Source of the DNA: Pontivivens marinum
Lineage (GTDB): Bacteria; Pseudomonadota; Alphaproteobacteria; Rhodobacterales; Rhodobacteraceae
Reading direction: 5' to 3'
Assembly: GCF_900231835.1 (NCBI RefSeq)
Contig: NZ_OCTN01000005.1
Coordinates: forward strand, 62,001-126,000
DNA: 64,000 nucleotides
Within the stretch, counting starts at the first letter, position 1, and each line of letters begins with the position of its first letter. A program made the position numbers and the translations under genes. This document shows, piece after piece, positions 19,241-29,000 of the stretch. The notes below the pieces were generated by a model that saw only the letters and a program-made list of their open reading frames with translations, searched no databases and had not been told where the DNA came from.

Positions 19241-20119
19241 ATGTTCAAAGGTTCGATCCCCGCGCTCGTCACACCCTTTGCCGATGGGAAGATCGACGAG
19301 AAGGCGCTGCGCGCCATCGTTGATTGGCACATTGCTGAGGGTTCCCATGGGCTTGTCGCCGCTGGCACCACAGCGGAAAGCCCAACCCTGACGCATGACG
19401 AGCATGAGCAAGTCGTGCGCATCGTCGTGGAACAAACCGCAGGCCGCGTGCCGGTCATCGCGGGTGCCGGGTCCAACAACACGGTCGAGGCAATCCGATT
19501 CGCGCAATTCGCGGCGGAGGTCGGCGCAGACGGTCTGTTGATCGTTACACCGTATTATAACAAGCCGAACCAAGCGGGCATGATCGCGCATTTCACCGCG
19601 ATCCACGATGCCTGCACCCTGCCAATCATGTTGTACAACATCCCGTCACGTTCGGTCGTGGATCTGACACCTGCAACCATGGGCGAACTGGCCAAGCTGG
19701 AGCGCATCGTCGGCGTCAAGGATGCAACCGGCGACGTGGCCCGTATTTCGGATCAGCGCATCACATGCGGCACCGATTTCATTCAGGTTTCGGGCAATGA
19801 CGAAACATCGCTGGCGGTAAACGCACATGGCGGCGTTGGCTGTATCACCACAGTCGGCAATATCGCGCCAAAGCTGTGCGCAGAACTGCAAGTCGCCTGC
19901 CTCGCCGGTGATTTCATCACGGCCCGCGAAATTCACGACCGCCTGTTCCCGCTGTTCCGCGCCGCGTTTCTGGAACCGAACCCCGTTCCCGCCAAATACG
20001 CAATGTCGCTGCTGGGCTTGTGTTCCGAGGAGGTTCGCCTGCCCTTGGTTCCCTGCTCGGACGATACGAAAGCACGTGTTTGCGCAGCAATGCAGCATGC
20101 AGGCCTGTTGAATGGCTAA
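19241..20119 (+). CDS. dapA: 4-hydroxy-tetrahydrodipicolinate synthase
   Basis: DapA condenses pyruvate and aspartate semialdehyde, the first step unique to lysine/diaminopimelate synthesis. The 292-residue TIM-barrel has [14 protein letters not shown] with the active-site threonines, [13 protein letters not shown], the tyrosine in MLYNIPSR (Y132) and the Schiff-base lysine K160 in [10 protein letters not shown]. It also has the VSGNDE and [11 protein letters not shown] blocks of true DapA proteins, which separates it from N-acetylneuraminate lyases. The ATG at 19241 has GGAG upstream. smpB follows 21 bases after the stop, and the two are probably cotranscribed; this pairing is seen in other alphaproteobacteria. 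Confidence 0.97.
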   Translation: MFKGSIPALVTPFADGKIDEKALRAIVDWHIAEGSHGLVAAGTTAESPTLTHDEHEQVVRIVVEQTAGRVPVIAGAGSNNTVEAIRFAQFAAEVGADGLLIVTPYYNKPNQAGMIAHFTAIHDACTLPIMLYNIPSRSVVDLTPATMGELAKLERIVGVKDATGDVARISDQRITCGTDFIQVSGNDETSLAVNAHGGVGCITTVGNIAPKLCAELQVACLAGDFITAREIHDRLFPLFRAAFLEPNPVPAKYAMSLLGLCSEEVRLPLVPCSDDTKARVCAAMQHAGLLNG

Positions 20120-20140
20120 GCGAAGCGCTATCTAAACAGC

Positions 20141-20617
20141 ATGGCACAGAAAAAGAACGCAGACCCGAACAACAAGACCGTCGCGGAAAACCGCAAGGCG
20201 CGCTATAATTATGCCGTTGAGGATACTCTCGAAGCAGGAATTATGCTTGAGGGGTCCGAGGTCAAAAGCCTGCGCGCTGGTGGTGCAAACATCGCTGAAA
20301 GCTATGCCAGCGTTGAGGAGGGTGAGCTGTGGCTCATCAACTCCTATGTTGCGCCCTTTGCCCAATCCATGAATCGCCATTTCGCGCATGAGGAACGGCG
20401 GCGGCGCAAGCTGTTGGTGAACAAACGCGAGCTGTCCAAACTGTGGCAGGGCGTCGGGCGTGAGGGGATGACCATTGTTCCGCTCAAGCTGTACTTCAAC
20501 GACAAGGGCCGTGCGAAGCTGCTGCTAGGCTTGGCCAAAGGTAAAACCCATGCCGACAAACGCGACACCGAGAAAAAGCGCGACTGGCAGCGTGAAAAGG
20601 CCCGCCTGCTGCGCTGA
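20141..20617 (+). CDS. smpB: SsrA-binding protein SmpB
   Basis: SmpB binds the tRNA-like domain of tmRNA and delivers it to stalled ribosomes for trans-translation. The 158-residue length and the motifs [34 protein letters not shown] and SYV..F are diagnostic, as are [11 protein letters not shown], a [27 protein letters not shown] segment (given here in part) and a basic C-terminal tail [14 protein letters not shown]. It follows dapA closely. I searched the minus-strand sequence at 1-375 for a permuted tmRNA partner and did not find one, so ssrA is elsewhere. Confidence 0.97.
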   Translation: MAQKKNADPNNKTVAENRKARYNYAVEDTLEAGIMLEGSEVKSLRAGGANIAESYASVEEGELWLINSYVAPFAQSMNRHFAHEERRRRKLLVNKRELSKLWQGVGREGMTIVPLKLYFNDKGRAKLLLGLAKGKTHADKRDTEKKRDWQREKARLLR

Positions 20618-20623
20618 ATAAAT

Positions 20624-20649
20624 GCCGAAGGGACGAATGCCCCTTCGGC
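20624..20649. terminator. 9-bp hairpin between smpB and ribH
   Basis: GCCGAAGGG and CCCTTCGGC pair perfectly around 8 bases between convergent genes. There is no T-run on either side, so it may act as a weak bidirectional terminator or a 3'-end protector. Confidence 0.45.
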
Positions 20650-20656
20650 CCATCTA

Positions 20657-21312
<656 letters not shown>

Positions 21313-21382
21313 TCGTCCCCCCTTTGCGGGCGGACGAGTTATGATAGCAAGGGATGACACGCGCTGAAAGACGGAACACGAC

Positions 21383-22081
21383 ATGACGTTGCCTACACCC
21401 GCCACTCTGTTCGACACGCTCGACGCAACATGGCCGCCCGAACGCTATCAACAGCAGGGCGATTGGCTGCTGCGTATCGGCGGTGACGGGGGCAGCAGGG
21501 TCAATTGCGCCACGCCTATGGTGGATGCGCCTGACCTAAGCGGGTGTGGCCCTCTCATCAGTGTACGTGGCGCACAGGGCGATCTGGATGCGCAACTAGA
21601 CGCCGCCGGATACCGCATCAAGGATGCCTGCCGCCTGATGGTCGTGCGCAGTGCTGATCTGGCCGCCCAACTGCCCGCTGGCCCCCGCACGATCGCGGGT
21701 GACGGTCCAATCGCCCGGATGCTTGAAATCTGGCAAGCTGGCGGCATCGGACCCGCACGGCTGGCAATCATGAATCGCGCGAACGCTCCAAAATCCTACA
21801 TCGCTGGGCGCGTCGGTGATCGTCCGGCGGGCTGCATCTATGTCGGCGCAAAGGGCAACGTGGCCATGCTGCACGCGCTGGAAGTCGCCACAGAGCATCG
21901 GCGCAAGGGCCTCGCCCGTGATCTGGTCGCCGCCTGCGGACACTGGGCCGCGCAAAACAATGCGGAATGGCTGAGCCTGATCGTGACAGAGGCAAATACA
22001 GGCGCACATGCACTATATTCTAACATGGGCTTCACCGATATCGGCGGCTACCATTACCGAAAAATGGAGGAAGCCCAATGA
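21383..22081 (+). CDS. GNAT family N-acetyltransferase
   Basis: A 232-residue protein with an N-terminal region of unknown role (residues 1-130) and a C-terminal GNAT domain. The acetyl-CoA loop is visible as EVATEHRRKGLARDLVAACGHWA (Q/RxxGxA type), followed by AEWLSLIVTEANTGAHALYSNMGF and GGYHYRK. The N-terminal half contains WPPERYQQQGDWLLRIGGDGG, a pattern seen in roseobacter GNAT proteins of unknown substrate. It is divergent from the riboswitch-ribH unit and its stop overlaps the start of the next gene by 4 bases (ATGA), so the two are translationally coupled. Confidence 0.85.
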   Translation: MTLPTPATLFDTLDATWPPERYQQQGDWLLRIGGDGGSRVNCATPMVDAPDLSGCGPLISVRGAQGDLDAQLDAAGYRIKDACRLMVVRSADLAAQLPAGPRTIAGDGPIARMLEIWQAGGIGPARLAIMNRANAPKSYIAGRVGDRPAGCIYVGAKGNVAMLHALEVATEHRRKGLARDLVAACGHWAAQNNAEWLSLIVTEANTGAHALYSNMGFTDIGGYHYRKMEEAQ

Positions 22082-22647
22082 ACCCAGACCACCCAACCGC
22101 GCTAAACCTGCGCCAGCAGGAACCCCTGCCAGAACGCACAGCGAAATTCTTTGCCATCTGCGAGGAAAAGCTAGGCATGGTGCCCAACGTGCTGCGCTCA
22201 TATGCCCACAACACCGTCAAGCTGGATGCATTCACCGCAATGTATAATGACCTGATGCTGGGTGAGAGTGGCCTGACCAAGCTGGAGCGTGAGATGATCG
22301 CCGTCGTCGTCAGCGCCGTGAACCGGTGCTTCTACTGCCTTGTGGCCCATGGTGCCGCAGTACGTGAACTTAGCGGTCAGCCTGAACTCGGCGAAGCGCT
22401 GGTGATGAATTACCGTGTGGCAGTTGTCAGCACGAAGCAACGTGCCGCTTTGGATTTCGCCGTTTCCATGACCGAAGCCTCCTACCGCATTGAGGAAGCC
22501 GATCGTCAGGTTCTGCGCGATGCGGGCTGGACCGATGCGGACATCTGGGACATCGCCGCTATTGCGAGCTTCTTTAACATGTCCAACCGGATGAGCAGCG
22601 CAATCGATATGCGCCCAAATACAGAATACCACGCCACGGCACGCTAG
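22078..22647 (+). CDS. peroxidase-related AhpD/CMD-like protein
   Basis: A 189-residue member of the carboxymuconolactone decarboxylase/AhpD-like superfamily, of the branch annotated as peroxidase-related enzymes. The redox motif CFYCLVAHGAAV (CxxC plus a histidine five residues beyond the second cysteine) is intact, and LTKLEREMIAVVVSAVNR precedes it, as in family members. The late helix IWDIAAIASFFNMSNRMSSA matches the family end. It probably acts in the cytoplasm as a thiol-dependent peroxidase or reductase; the electron partner is unknown. It overlaps the upstream GNAT gene by 4 bases and converges on the ATP synthase operon. Confidence 0.87.
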   Translation: MNPDHPTALNLRQQEPLPERTAKFFAICEEKLGMVPNVLRSYAHNTVKLDAFTAMYNDLMLGESGLTKLEREMIAVVVSAVNRCFYCLVAHGAAVRELSGQPELGEALVMNYRVAVVSTKQRAALDFAVSMTEASYRIEEADRQVLRDAGWTDADIWDIAAIASFFNMSNRMSSAIDMRPNTEYHATAR

Positions 22648-22659
22648 GACTGTAGATAC

Positions 22660-22691
22660 AAAAACGCCCGAACCATCAGGTCCGGGCGTTT
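22660..22691 (-). terminator. terminator of the F0 ATP synthase operon
   Basis: AACGCCCG and CGGGCGTT form the core stem, extended by ACC/GGT with one mismatch and a 4-base loop. On the minus strand a run of five T residues follows, which fits termination after atpF. The plus strand has only three T residues and is a weaker stop for the AhpD-like gene. Confidence 0.85.
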
Positions 22692-22714
22692 CGTAAACTT
22701 CAATATGCGAAGGC

Positions 22715-23206
22715 TTAGTGCAGCTTTGCGCCAACCTGCTCGATAGCGGAATCGATCAGGTCGCTTGCCCGTGCTGCGTCCATCTGCGTGGTGATCACAT
22801 CCTGTGCAGCGGCAATAGCCACCTCAACAGCACGATCCTTAACTTCCCGAACTGCGCCAGCCTCAGCAGAAGCAATCTGATCCTTCGCGGATGCGATGCG
22901 ACGCTCAATCGAGGCAGCCAGATCAGCCTTTGCCGCATCAGCATTTTGCTGCGCTTCGGCTTTTGCCTTACTTACGATCTCGGCAGCCAACTGCTCAACT
23001 TCCTGCTGCTTCCGCTCATAGGAAGCGAGGATTTGCTGTGCTTCCTCACGCAGAGCGCGGGCTTCGGCCAGATCAGCTTTGATCTTGTCAGCGCGATCAT
23101 CGAGCAGCTTTGCGATTTTGCCGGGAACGCCAGCATAAATCAGGAAGCCAACGAAGATGACGAACGCGATAGCGACGACGATATTGGTGTCATACAAAAA
23201 GCTCAT
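22715..23206 (-). CDS. atpF: F0F1 ATP synthase subunit b
   Basis: Subunit b forms the peripheral stator stalk. The 163-residue protein has one N-terminal membrane helix (NIVVAIAFVIFVGFLIYAGV) and a long alanine/glutamate-rich coiled coil (ADLAEARALREEAQQILASY ... AKDQIASAEAGAVREVKDR) that reaches toward F1. It is the last gene of the minus-strand operon atpI-atpB-atpE-atpX-atpF, 12 bases after the b' gene. Like other Rhodobacterales, the F0 genes stand apart from the F1 genes, which are not in the window. Confidence 0.96.
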   Translation of the reverse strand: MSFLYDTNIVVAIAFVIFVGFLIYAGVPGKIAKLLDDRADKIKADLAEARALREEAQQILASYERKQQEVEQLAAEIVSKAKAEAQQNADAAKADLAASIERRIASAKDQIASAEAGAVREVKDRAVEVAIAAAQDVITTQMDAARASDLIDSAIEQVGAKLH

Positions 23207-23218
23207 ATCAGACGCTCC

Positions 23219-23767
23219 TTACGAGTTCGTGCGTGCAGCAACGGCCGCGTCGATGGCGGATGCGTCTGCAACGTCAGGGGCCAGGGCTGCGACCAGTGCC
23301 TGCGCAGTGTCCCTCGCAACGGCCTGAACGGCAACAGCAGCTTCGTCGCGGATCGTGGCGATACGTGCTTCGGATTCTGCGGATTGTGCGTTGATCTGCT
23401 CATCAGCTTTCGTCATGGCGGCGTCGATCTCTACCTGGATTTCAGCGCGGGTCTTATCCGCGATGCGGCCAGCCTCGGCACGGGCATCTGCGAGCGCTTG
23501 GTCGTAAGCTGCCTCGGCTGCCTCTGCCTGACGGCGGTAATCAGCGGCACGTTCGATATCATTAGAGATCGCGTCCTGACGCTCCTCGATCGTTGCGCCG
23601 ATCCGTGGCAGTGCCACGCGGGAGAGCAGGAAGTAGATGGCGACCAGCGCCACGAACAGCCAGAAAATTTGACTTGGGAAGGTTTCGATCGCCAGCTGCG
23701 GAATACCGCCAGCCTCATGTGCGACTTCTGCGCCGTGTGCCGCGCCTTCCGTGGTTGATGTCGCCAT
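23219..23767 (-). CDS. atpX: F0F1 ATP synthase subunit b' (AtpX)
   Basis: The second b-type stator subunit, found in alphaproteobacteria, cyanobacteria and plastids, where b and b' form a heterodimer. The 182-residue protein carries a short extra N-terminus (MATSTTEGAAHGAEVAHEAG), a membrane helix (QIFWLFVALVAIYFLLSRVAL) and the PRIGATIEERQDAISNDIERA start of the coiled coil that is typical of b'. It lies between atpE and atpF. The upstream gap of 185 bases is unusually wide for this operon and holds a stable hairpin (23908-23936). Confidence 0.94.
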   Translation of the reverse strand: MATSTTEGAAHGAEVAHEAGGIPQLAIETFPSQIFWLFVALVAIYFLLSRVALPRIGATIEERQDAISNDIERAADYRRQAEAAEAAYDQALADARAEAGRIADKTRAEIQVEIDAAMTKADEQINAQSAESEARIATIRDEAAVAVQAVARDTAQALVAALAPDVADASAIDAAVAARTNS

Positions 23768-23907
23768 GACAGCTCTCCGATACGGGCTGAGCCTGTATGC
23801 ACCCGGTATTACGCGGATCGCAGACAGGTCCGAAAATCTGGGTCATCAGCCCAATGGGCCGGTCGTGTAGGTTCGACTGAACCTGAACTTGCTCCCGAAG
23901 GAGGGTT

Positions 23908-23936
23908 CACCGCGCGAGGGATATCCCCGCGCGGTG
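23908..23936 (-). other. intercistronic hairpin, atpE-atpX
   Basis: CACCGCGCG and CGCGCGGTG pair perfectly; the stem continues past one A-C mismatch with two more G-C pairs around an ATAT-containing loop. There is no T-run after it on the minus strand. Such a stem just after the subunit c gene can protect the upstream mRNA from 3' exonucleases or reduce read-through, which would raise c relative to b' and b. The role is inferred; the structure is visible. Confidence 0.6.
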
Positions 23937-23952
23937 GAATGCAAACTGTCGA

Positions 23953-24189
23953 TTAGACAGCGAACATCAGCAGCAGAGCGACGAGGAACGAGAAGATCCC
24001 CAGTGCTTCTGCGAATGCGATGCCGATGAAGAACGTAGCTGTCTGCTCGCCTGCTGCCGCCGGGTTGCGAAGTGCACCCGAGAGGAAGCTGCCGGCTACG
24101 TTGCCTACACCGACGCCCGCGCCGCCGATGCCGATGCATGCGAGACCTGCGCCGATGAACTGGCCCATTGCTGCGATATCGCCTTCCAT
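23953..24189 (-). CDS. atpE: F0F1 ATP synthase subunit c
   Basis: The proton-carrying ring subunit: 78 residues, two transmembrane helices. The first helix is glycine-rich ([20 protein letters not shown]) and the polar loop is [11 protein letters not shown]. The second helix carries the ion-binding carboxylate as glutamate in [20 protein letters not shown]. The residues around the glutamate (AFAEALG) do not show the glutamine/serine set of sodium-binding rings, so proton use is expected. A ring subunit is needed in about ten copies per enzyme; the hairpin downstream may help this. Confidence 0.97.
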   Translation of the reverse strand: MEGDIAAMGQFIGAGLACIGIGGAGVGVGNVAGSFLSGALRNPAAAGEQTATFFIGIAFAEALGIFSFLVALLLMFAV

Positions 24190-24239
24190 GATGATGCTCC
24201 TTAGGTTGGAATGGCTAGATTAGAAAGCTGCACGAACCG

Positions 24240-25019
24240 TTAGTGGCCCGGATGCAGCGCGTCATTGAGATACACGCATGTCAGGATAGTGAAGACATAC
24301 GCCTGCACCACAGCGACGAGCAATTCGAGCCCGTACATCGTGGAGATCGCAAGGATAGGTACCGCCGCGCCTGGCCCGTAGGTCAGCACTGCGAGGCCAC
24401 CGGCAAAACCGGCGAACACTTTAAGAACTGCGTGGCCTGCCATCAGGTTTGCACCCAAACGAATGGAGTGGCTGACGGGGCGCACGAAATAGGAAATCAG
24501 TTCGATAACTGCCAGAATTGGGCGCAGCGCGAGTGGCGCATCCTCTGCCCAAAACAGCTTAAGAAATTTGGGGCCGTTCAGCACAAAGCCGAGGATCGTA
24601 ACGCCCAGAAAAACCAGCATCGCCAAAACACCGGTCACAGCAACATGCGATGTGACGGAGAAGCTGTAAGGCAGCAACGCCAGCAGGTTTGCGAACAGGA
24701 TGAACGTGAACAGCGTCATGATGTAGGGGAAAAAGCGGATCGCCTCACGACCGGCAACATCCTCGACCATCTTGTAAACAAAACCGTAGATCATCTCACC
24801 AACGGACTGGATCCGTGTTGGAACCATTGCGCGGCCACGGCTGCCCAGAACGAACAGCGCAGCGATTGCGACCACGGTCAATGCCAGCCACAGCACCTGA
24901 TTGGTGAACATGCCGATACCGGCCATACCGACAGGGCCACCCTCGCCGCCGAGGCTCGACACAATGAACTGGTCCATCGGGTGAATGGCGAAGAGTTCGC
25001 CTTCGGTCGGTGTTGCCAC
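24240..25019 (-). CDS. atpB: F0F1 ATP synthase subunit a
   Basis: The stator channel subunit through which protons reach the c-ring. The 259-residue membrane protein has five to six hydrophobic helices. The essential arginine is in [15 protein letters not shown]; the segments [13 protein letters not shown] and [21 protein letters not shown] are also typical. It begins near [18 protein letters not shown], as in other Rhodobacterales. It follows atpI by 55 bases and precedes atpE by 50 bases. Confidence 0.97.
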   Translation of the reverse strand: MATPTEGELFAIHPMDQFIVSSLGGEGGPVGMAGIGMFTNQVLWLALTVVAIAALFVLGSRGRAMVPTRIQSVGEMIYGFVYKMVEDVAGREAIRFFPYIMTLFTFILFANLLALLPYSFSVTSHVAVTGVLAMLVFLGVTILGFVLNGPKFLKLFWAEDAPLALRPILAVIELISYFVRPVSHSIRLGANLMAGHAVLKVFAGFAGGLAVLTYGPGAAVPILAISTMYGLELLVAVVQAYVFTILTCVYLNDALHPGH

Positions 25020-25074
25020 GTCTCAATCCTCACTCATATCGCCCGAATTCCGGCTGTGCCGGTATGGGCGGATC

Positions 25075-25380
25075 TCAATCCTGACGCGCTTGCGTCGCTT
25101 TATCCTGCACCCGCTTGGCGGTGCGCATCATTGTGCGTACTCCGGCGATGAAGCCAAGAATACAAAAGGTCGCAAGGAAGATCGGCATCGTGCCAAAGAG
25201 CCAATCGAGGCTCCAACCCATCCCCAAGCCGATCAGCAAACCTGCCACCAACTCGATCACCATCTGCCACGCTAGGTTGGCCTTCTGGTACTTGCTCTCT
25301 CCCTCGGGTGCGGGCTCCCGCGCAGCTTGCGCTGCTGCGATCCTCCGGTCCAACTCATCCAGCTTGTTTCGATCCGTCAT
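25075..25380 (-). CDS. atpI: ATP synthase accessory protein AtpI/AtpZ
   Basis: A 101-residue protein with two transmembrane helices (MVIELVAGLLIGLGMGWSLD and IFLATFCILGFIAGVRTM) behind a charged N-terminus (NKLDELDRRIAAAQAARE), the layout of AtpI/AtpZ family proteins. Members help assemble the c-ring or affect magnesium supply. It is the first gene of the F0 operon. A good promoter-like sequence lies 48-76 bases upstream. Confidence 0.9.
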   Translation of the reverse strand: MTDRNKLDELDRRIAAAQAAREPAPEGESKYQKANLAWQMVIELVAGLLIGLGMGWSLDWLFGTMPIFLATFCILGFIAGVRTMMRTAKRVQDKATQARQD

Positions 25381-25427
25381 TCTGATCGTTCCAGCTGGCG
25401 GCTGGCCTCCTCAACCGATTTGCGCGG

Positions 25428-25456
25428 ACCATAGGCACGCGATAGTGCCAAGTCAA
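25428..25456 (-). promoter_or_regulatory. predicted promoter of the F0 operon
   Basis: On the minus strand: TTGACT, a 17-base spacer, then TATGGT, close to the housekeeping consensus (5/6 and 4/6). The expected transcript start near 25421 gives a leader of about 40 bases before atpI. The spacer itself contains the inverted repeat GGCAC-TATCGC-GTGCC, which could be an operator. Both points are predictions from pattern. Confidence 0.5.
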
Positions 25457-25626
25457 CAGACCTACACAGCGAATTCATCGGCCTAACTCACTGTAAATAA
25501 ACAACATAAATATCAGCACTTGAATTAGATTCAGACCGGCACCACCCCGCAGCCCATGAACCAGCACGATATGGTATTTTCAACCAATCGGTTGATGATT
25601 CATTCGCAACAGGACACACTCACCTG

Positions 25627-26001
25627 ATGTCATCGCGCTCCGCCACACTTGATGCCGCATTCGCCGCCCTTGCCGACCCGACGCGGCGGGCGATCCTAAC
25701 GCGGTTGCTGGATGGCGACCTGCCCGTCGGCACCTTGGCAGAGCCGTTTGACCTGACCCTCGCCGCCGTATCCAAGCATCTGCAAATTCTGATGCGGGCG
25801 CAGCTTGTCACGACAGAAAAACGCGGGCGCGAAAAATGGTGCGCCCTCAACCCCGATGCGATCGCCCCCGCCGCACAATGGATCGAGGCCTTTGGCGCCT
25901 GGGGCGATGATGATATCAACCGAATGGAGGCCGCTCTCGCACCGCTGCTCGATGCAGAGGTCACCCCACCAGCTCCTCCGCCCGACGCAGATCAACGCTG
26001 A
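25627..26001 (+). CDS. ArsR-family winged-helix regulator
   Basis: A 124-residue transcriptional regulator. The helix-turn-helix is visible in AALADPTRRAILTRLLDGDL and TLAAVSKHLQILMRAQLVTTE, followed by the wing KRGREKWCALNPDAI. No metal-binding cysteine pair of the ArsR/SmtB alpha3 site (CVC) is present, so it is probably not a metal sensor. It resembles the branch often paired with SRPBCC/AHSA1 proteins, but no such partner is adjacent here. Its last 41 bases overlap the 3' end of smc on the opposite strand. Confidence 0.88.
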   Translation: MSSRSATLDAAFAALADPTRRAILTRLLDGDLPVGTLAEPFDLTLAAVSKHLQILMRAQLVTTEKRGREKWCALNPDAIAPAAQWIEAFGAWGDDDINRMEAALAPLLDAEVTPPAPPPDADQR

Positions 26002-29000
26002 CCAATTGACTGACCCCCTGCTCCGCCATCGTGACGCCGAACAGCCGATCCATGCGGCTCATCGTGACGGCATGATGCGTGATGATCAAAAAGCGGGTGG
26101 CCGTGGTGCGCGTCATCTCATCCAGCAGATCACAGAACCGGCTGACATTGGCATCATCCAGGGGCGCGTCCACCTCATCCAGCACACAGATGGGCGAGGG
26201 GTTGGCGAGGAAGACCGCGAAAATCAGGCTCATCGCCGTCAGCGTCTGCTCACCACCGGATAGCAGGGACAGAGTGGACAGCTTCTTGCCGGGCGGCTGG
26301 CACATGATCTCCAGCCCGGCCTCCAGCGGGTCATCGCTCTCGATCAACTCAAGATTCGCCTCACCACCCCCGAACAAATGCGTAAACAACCGCGCGAAAT
26401 TTTCATTCACAGTGTCAAAGGCCGCCAGCAACCGCTCGCGCCCCTCACGGTTTAGATTGGCGATGCCGATGCGCAGCTTCTCACAGGCGACATCCAGGTC
26501 CGCCTTTTCCGTGGCCAGCGTATCGTGCTCCTCACGCACCTCGCGGCTGTCCTCCTCCGCCCGCAGGTTAACTGCCCCCAGCGCATCGCGCTGTCGGCGC
26601 AACCGCGTGATGTCAGCCTCAATCATATCAACCGGAGGCATCTTGTCTGGGTCAGCCTCCAGCGTTTCCAGCAGTTTTTGCGGCGAGACGCTCAGCGCCT
26701 CCTCGATCCGCTCCACGGCCAGCGCCACAGTTGCCGCCGCCGCGTCCCGCAGCGCCTCATCCCGCGCGCGCCCCTCACGCGCGTTCGAGGCCGCCTTCTC
26801 CGCCTTGCGCTCCGCCTGATCCGCATCGCGCAGCGCCGCCTCCCCCACGGCCAGCGCATCCGAGGACGCCCGCCGCCGCGTTTCCGCCCTCGTAAACTCA
26901 GTGGACAACTCTGCCCGCTTCGCCGCGATCTGCTCCGGCTGGCTGCTGGCCGATTTCAATTCTGCCTCGGCATCCTCGGCGCGGGTGTGCAATTCCGCAG
27001 TCCGCTTTTCAGCCGTCTCCAGCCGCTGTTTCCACCCGTTGATTTCAACTGTCAATTCCTGCTGGCGTTTCACGCGGGCCTCACCCTCACGCCGCACAGC
27101 ATCAGCGCGGGAACGGGCCGCCATCATGGTCGAGCGCGCCTCCGCAACGGTGTCACGGACAACCTCAACCGCGGCACGGACCTGCTGCAAATCGCCCAAT
27201 CCACTATGCTGTGCTTGCGCATCTGCCAGCGCCTCCTCAGCCTGCACTACATCCTCGGCACGATGCTCCGCTGCCTGATGCAAAGTCTCCACACGGGCTT
27301 GCAACATCGACATATCCGCTTCAACCCGACCCAGAACGCGCGTCGCATTGGTTGCCGCCGCATCTGCATCACGTCGTGCCGCGCGGGCCACGCTATCCTG
27401 TTGCGCCGCCTGCTCCAGCGCATTTTTGGCCTGTTGATGCGCCACGCCAGTCATACGCGCGATTTCCTGCGCCGTGCCATGCGCCGTCTCCAACTCCTCC
27501 AACCGATTTTTCTGCTGCAACCGCAATGCCGTGGTCGAGGGCACATCAGCCGCAGCCACGCGGTAACCGTCCCAACGCCACAAATCCCCCTCACGTGAAA
27601 CCAATCGTTGGCCGGGGGTGAGCGCGCCCTGCAACGCATTCCCTTCGGACGCCCCAACAACCCCGATCGCCTGCAATCGCCGCGCGAGCACGGATGGTGC
27701 AGTTACGTAATCGGCCAGACGCGCGGCGCCCTCGGGTAATTCGGTGATTTGCGCATAGGGGGGCAAATCCGACCAACCTGAGCCCTGCTCACCCGCAATC
27801 GGCGCTTTCAGATCATCGCCAAGAGCCGCCCCCAACGCGGCCTCATATCCCCGTTGCGCACGGATATGTTCCAGCACCTGCCCACCCTGCCCGACATCGC
27901 GCGCCAGCAAGCGGCGCAGGGCAGTAACCTCCCCCTCCAGCGCCTTTGCCTCACCTGCGGCGGTGGAGGCTGCACCGCGCGCCTCGGCCTCCGCGATCTG
28001 AGCGGCAGCGCGGGTTTTCTCAACATCCAGCAGGTTCTCCTCCGCCACAGTGGCCTGCTGCTGCGCGGCCTGTTGTGCGGATATCGCATCGGCAAGGCGC
28101 GTCCGCAGCGCCGCTAAATCTGTCGTAATTTGCGTGGTTGCTGCTGTGGACTTGTCACGAGCGGCAATTGCTTGGGCCTGACGTTTCTGCGCCTCGTCCA
28201 ATTGGCGGGCGACAGTTTGATGTCGCGCGGACAGGCGCGCGGCATCCTCCGCCTGCTGGTCCAGAGTTGCCTCATGCGCCTTTAGTTCCGCCTCGGCCTG
28301 CGTGGCCTCGCTTAGCGCCTTGGCGCTCAACGCCTCATGCCCGGCACCGGCCTGGATCAAGGTCGCCTGCTCCGCCTGTAACCGCGCGACAGTTTCGCCC
28401 GCATCGTGGTTTAGCTGCCCCTCACGGTCCATATCCTTGTGCAACTGCGCGATATTGGCCTGCAAGCGCTCCACAGCCCGCCGCGCGCGATGCTCGCGAT
28501 CCTTCAGCGTATCGCGCTCCACCGTCAGACGTTGCAGAACAGCACCCGCAATGGCCTCCTCCTCACGCAAAGCTGGCAAAGCATCGGCGGCGGTCTGCCG
28601 GACCTGTACACAACGTGCCGCCTCACCCTGCTCACGGGCGGCCTTGGCTGTTGCTTCGGTCAGGGTTGCCTCAGCCACCAGCAGGGCAGCATCCGCCTCA
28701 CGCCAGCGGCGATACAACAGCAAGGCCTCCGTCTGCCGCAGCTCATGCGCAATCTCACGATATCGCGCGGCCTGCCGCACCTGTCGGGCCAACACGCCGA
28801 TCCGTTGTTCAAGCTGGGTCAGCACGTCCTCAACCCGCTCCAGATTGGAAGCGGTGGCGCGCAGTTTTAGCTCCGCCTCATGTCGGCGCTGGTACAGGCC
28901 GGAAATGCCGGCAGCTTCCTCCAGAATACGCCGCCTTGCCTTGGGCTTCGCATTGATCAGCTCCGATATCTGCCCCTGCCGCACCAGTGCAGGAGAATGC

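Noticed and set aside
25440-25460. Sigma-54 promoter TGGCAC-N5-TTGC before atpI
   Set aside because: TGGCAC is present but the downstream TTGC box is not at the right distance. The housekeeping-type boxes fit better.
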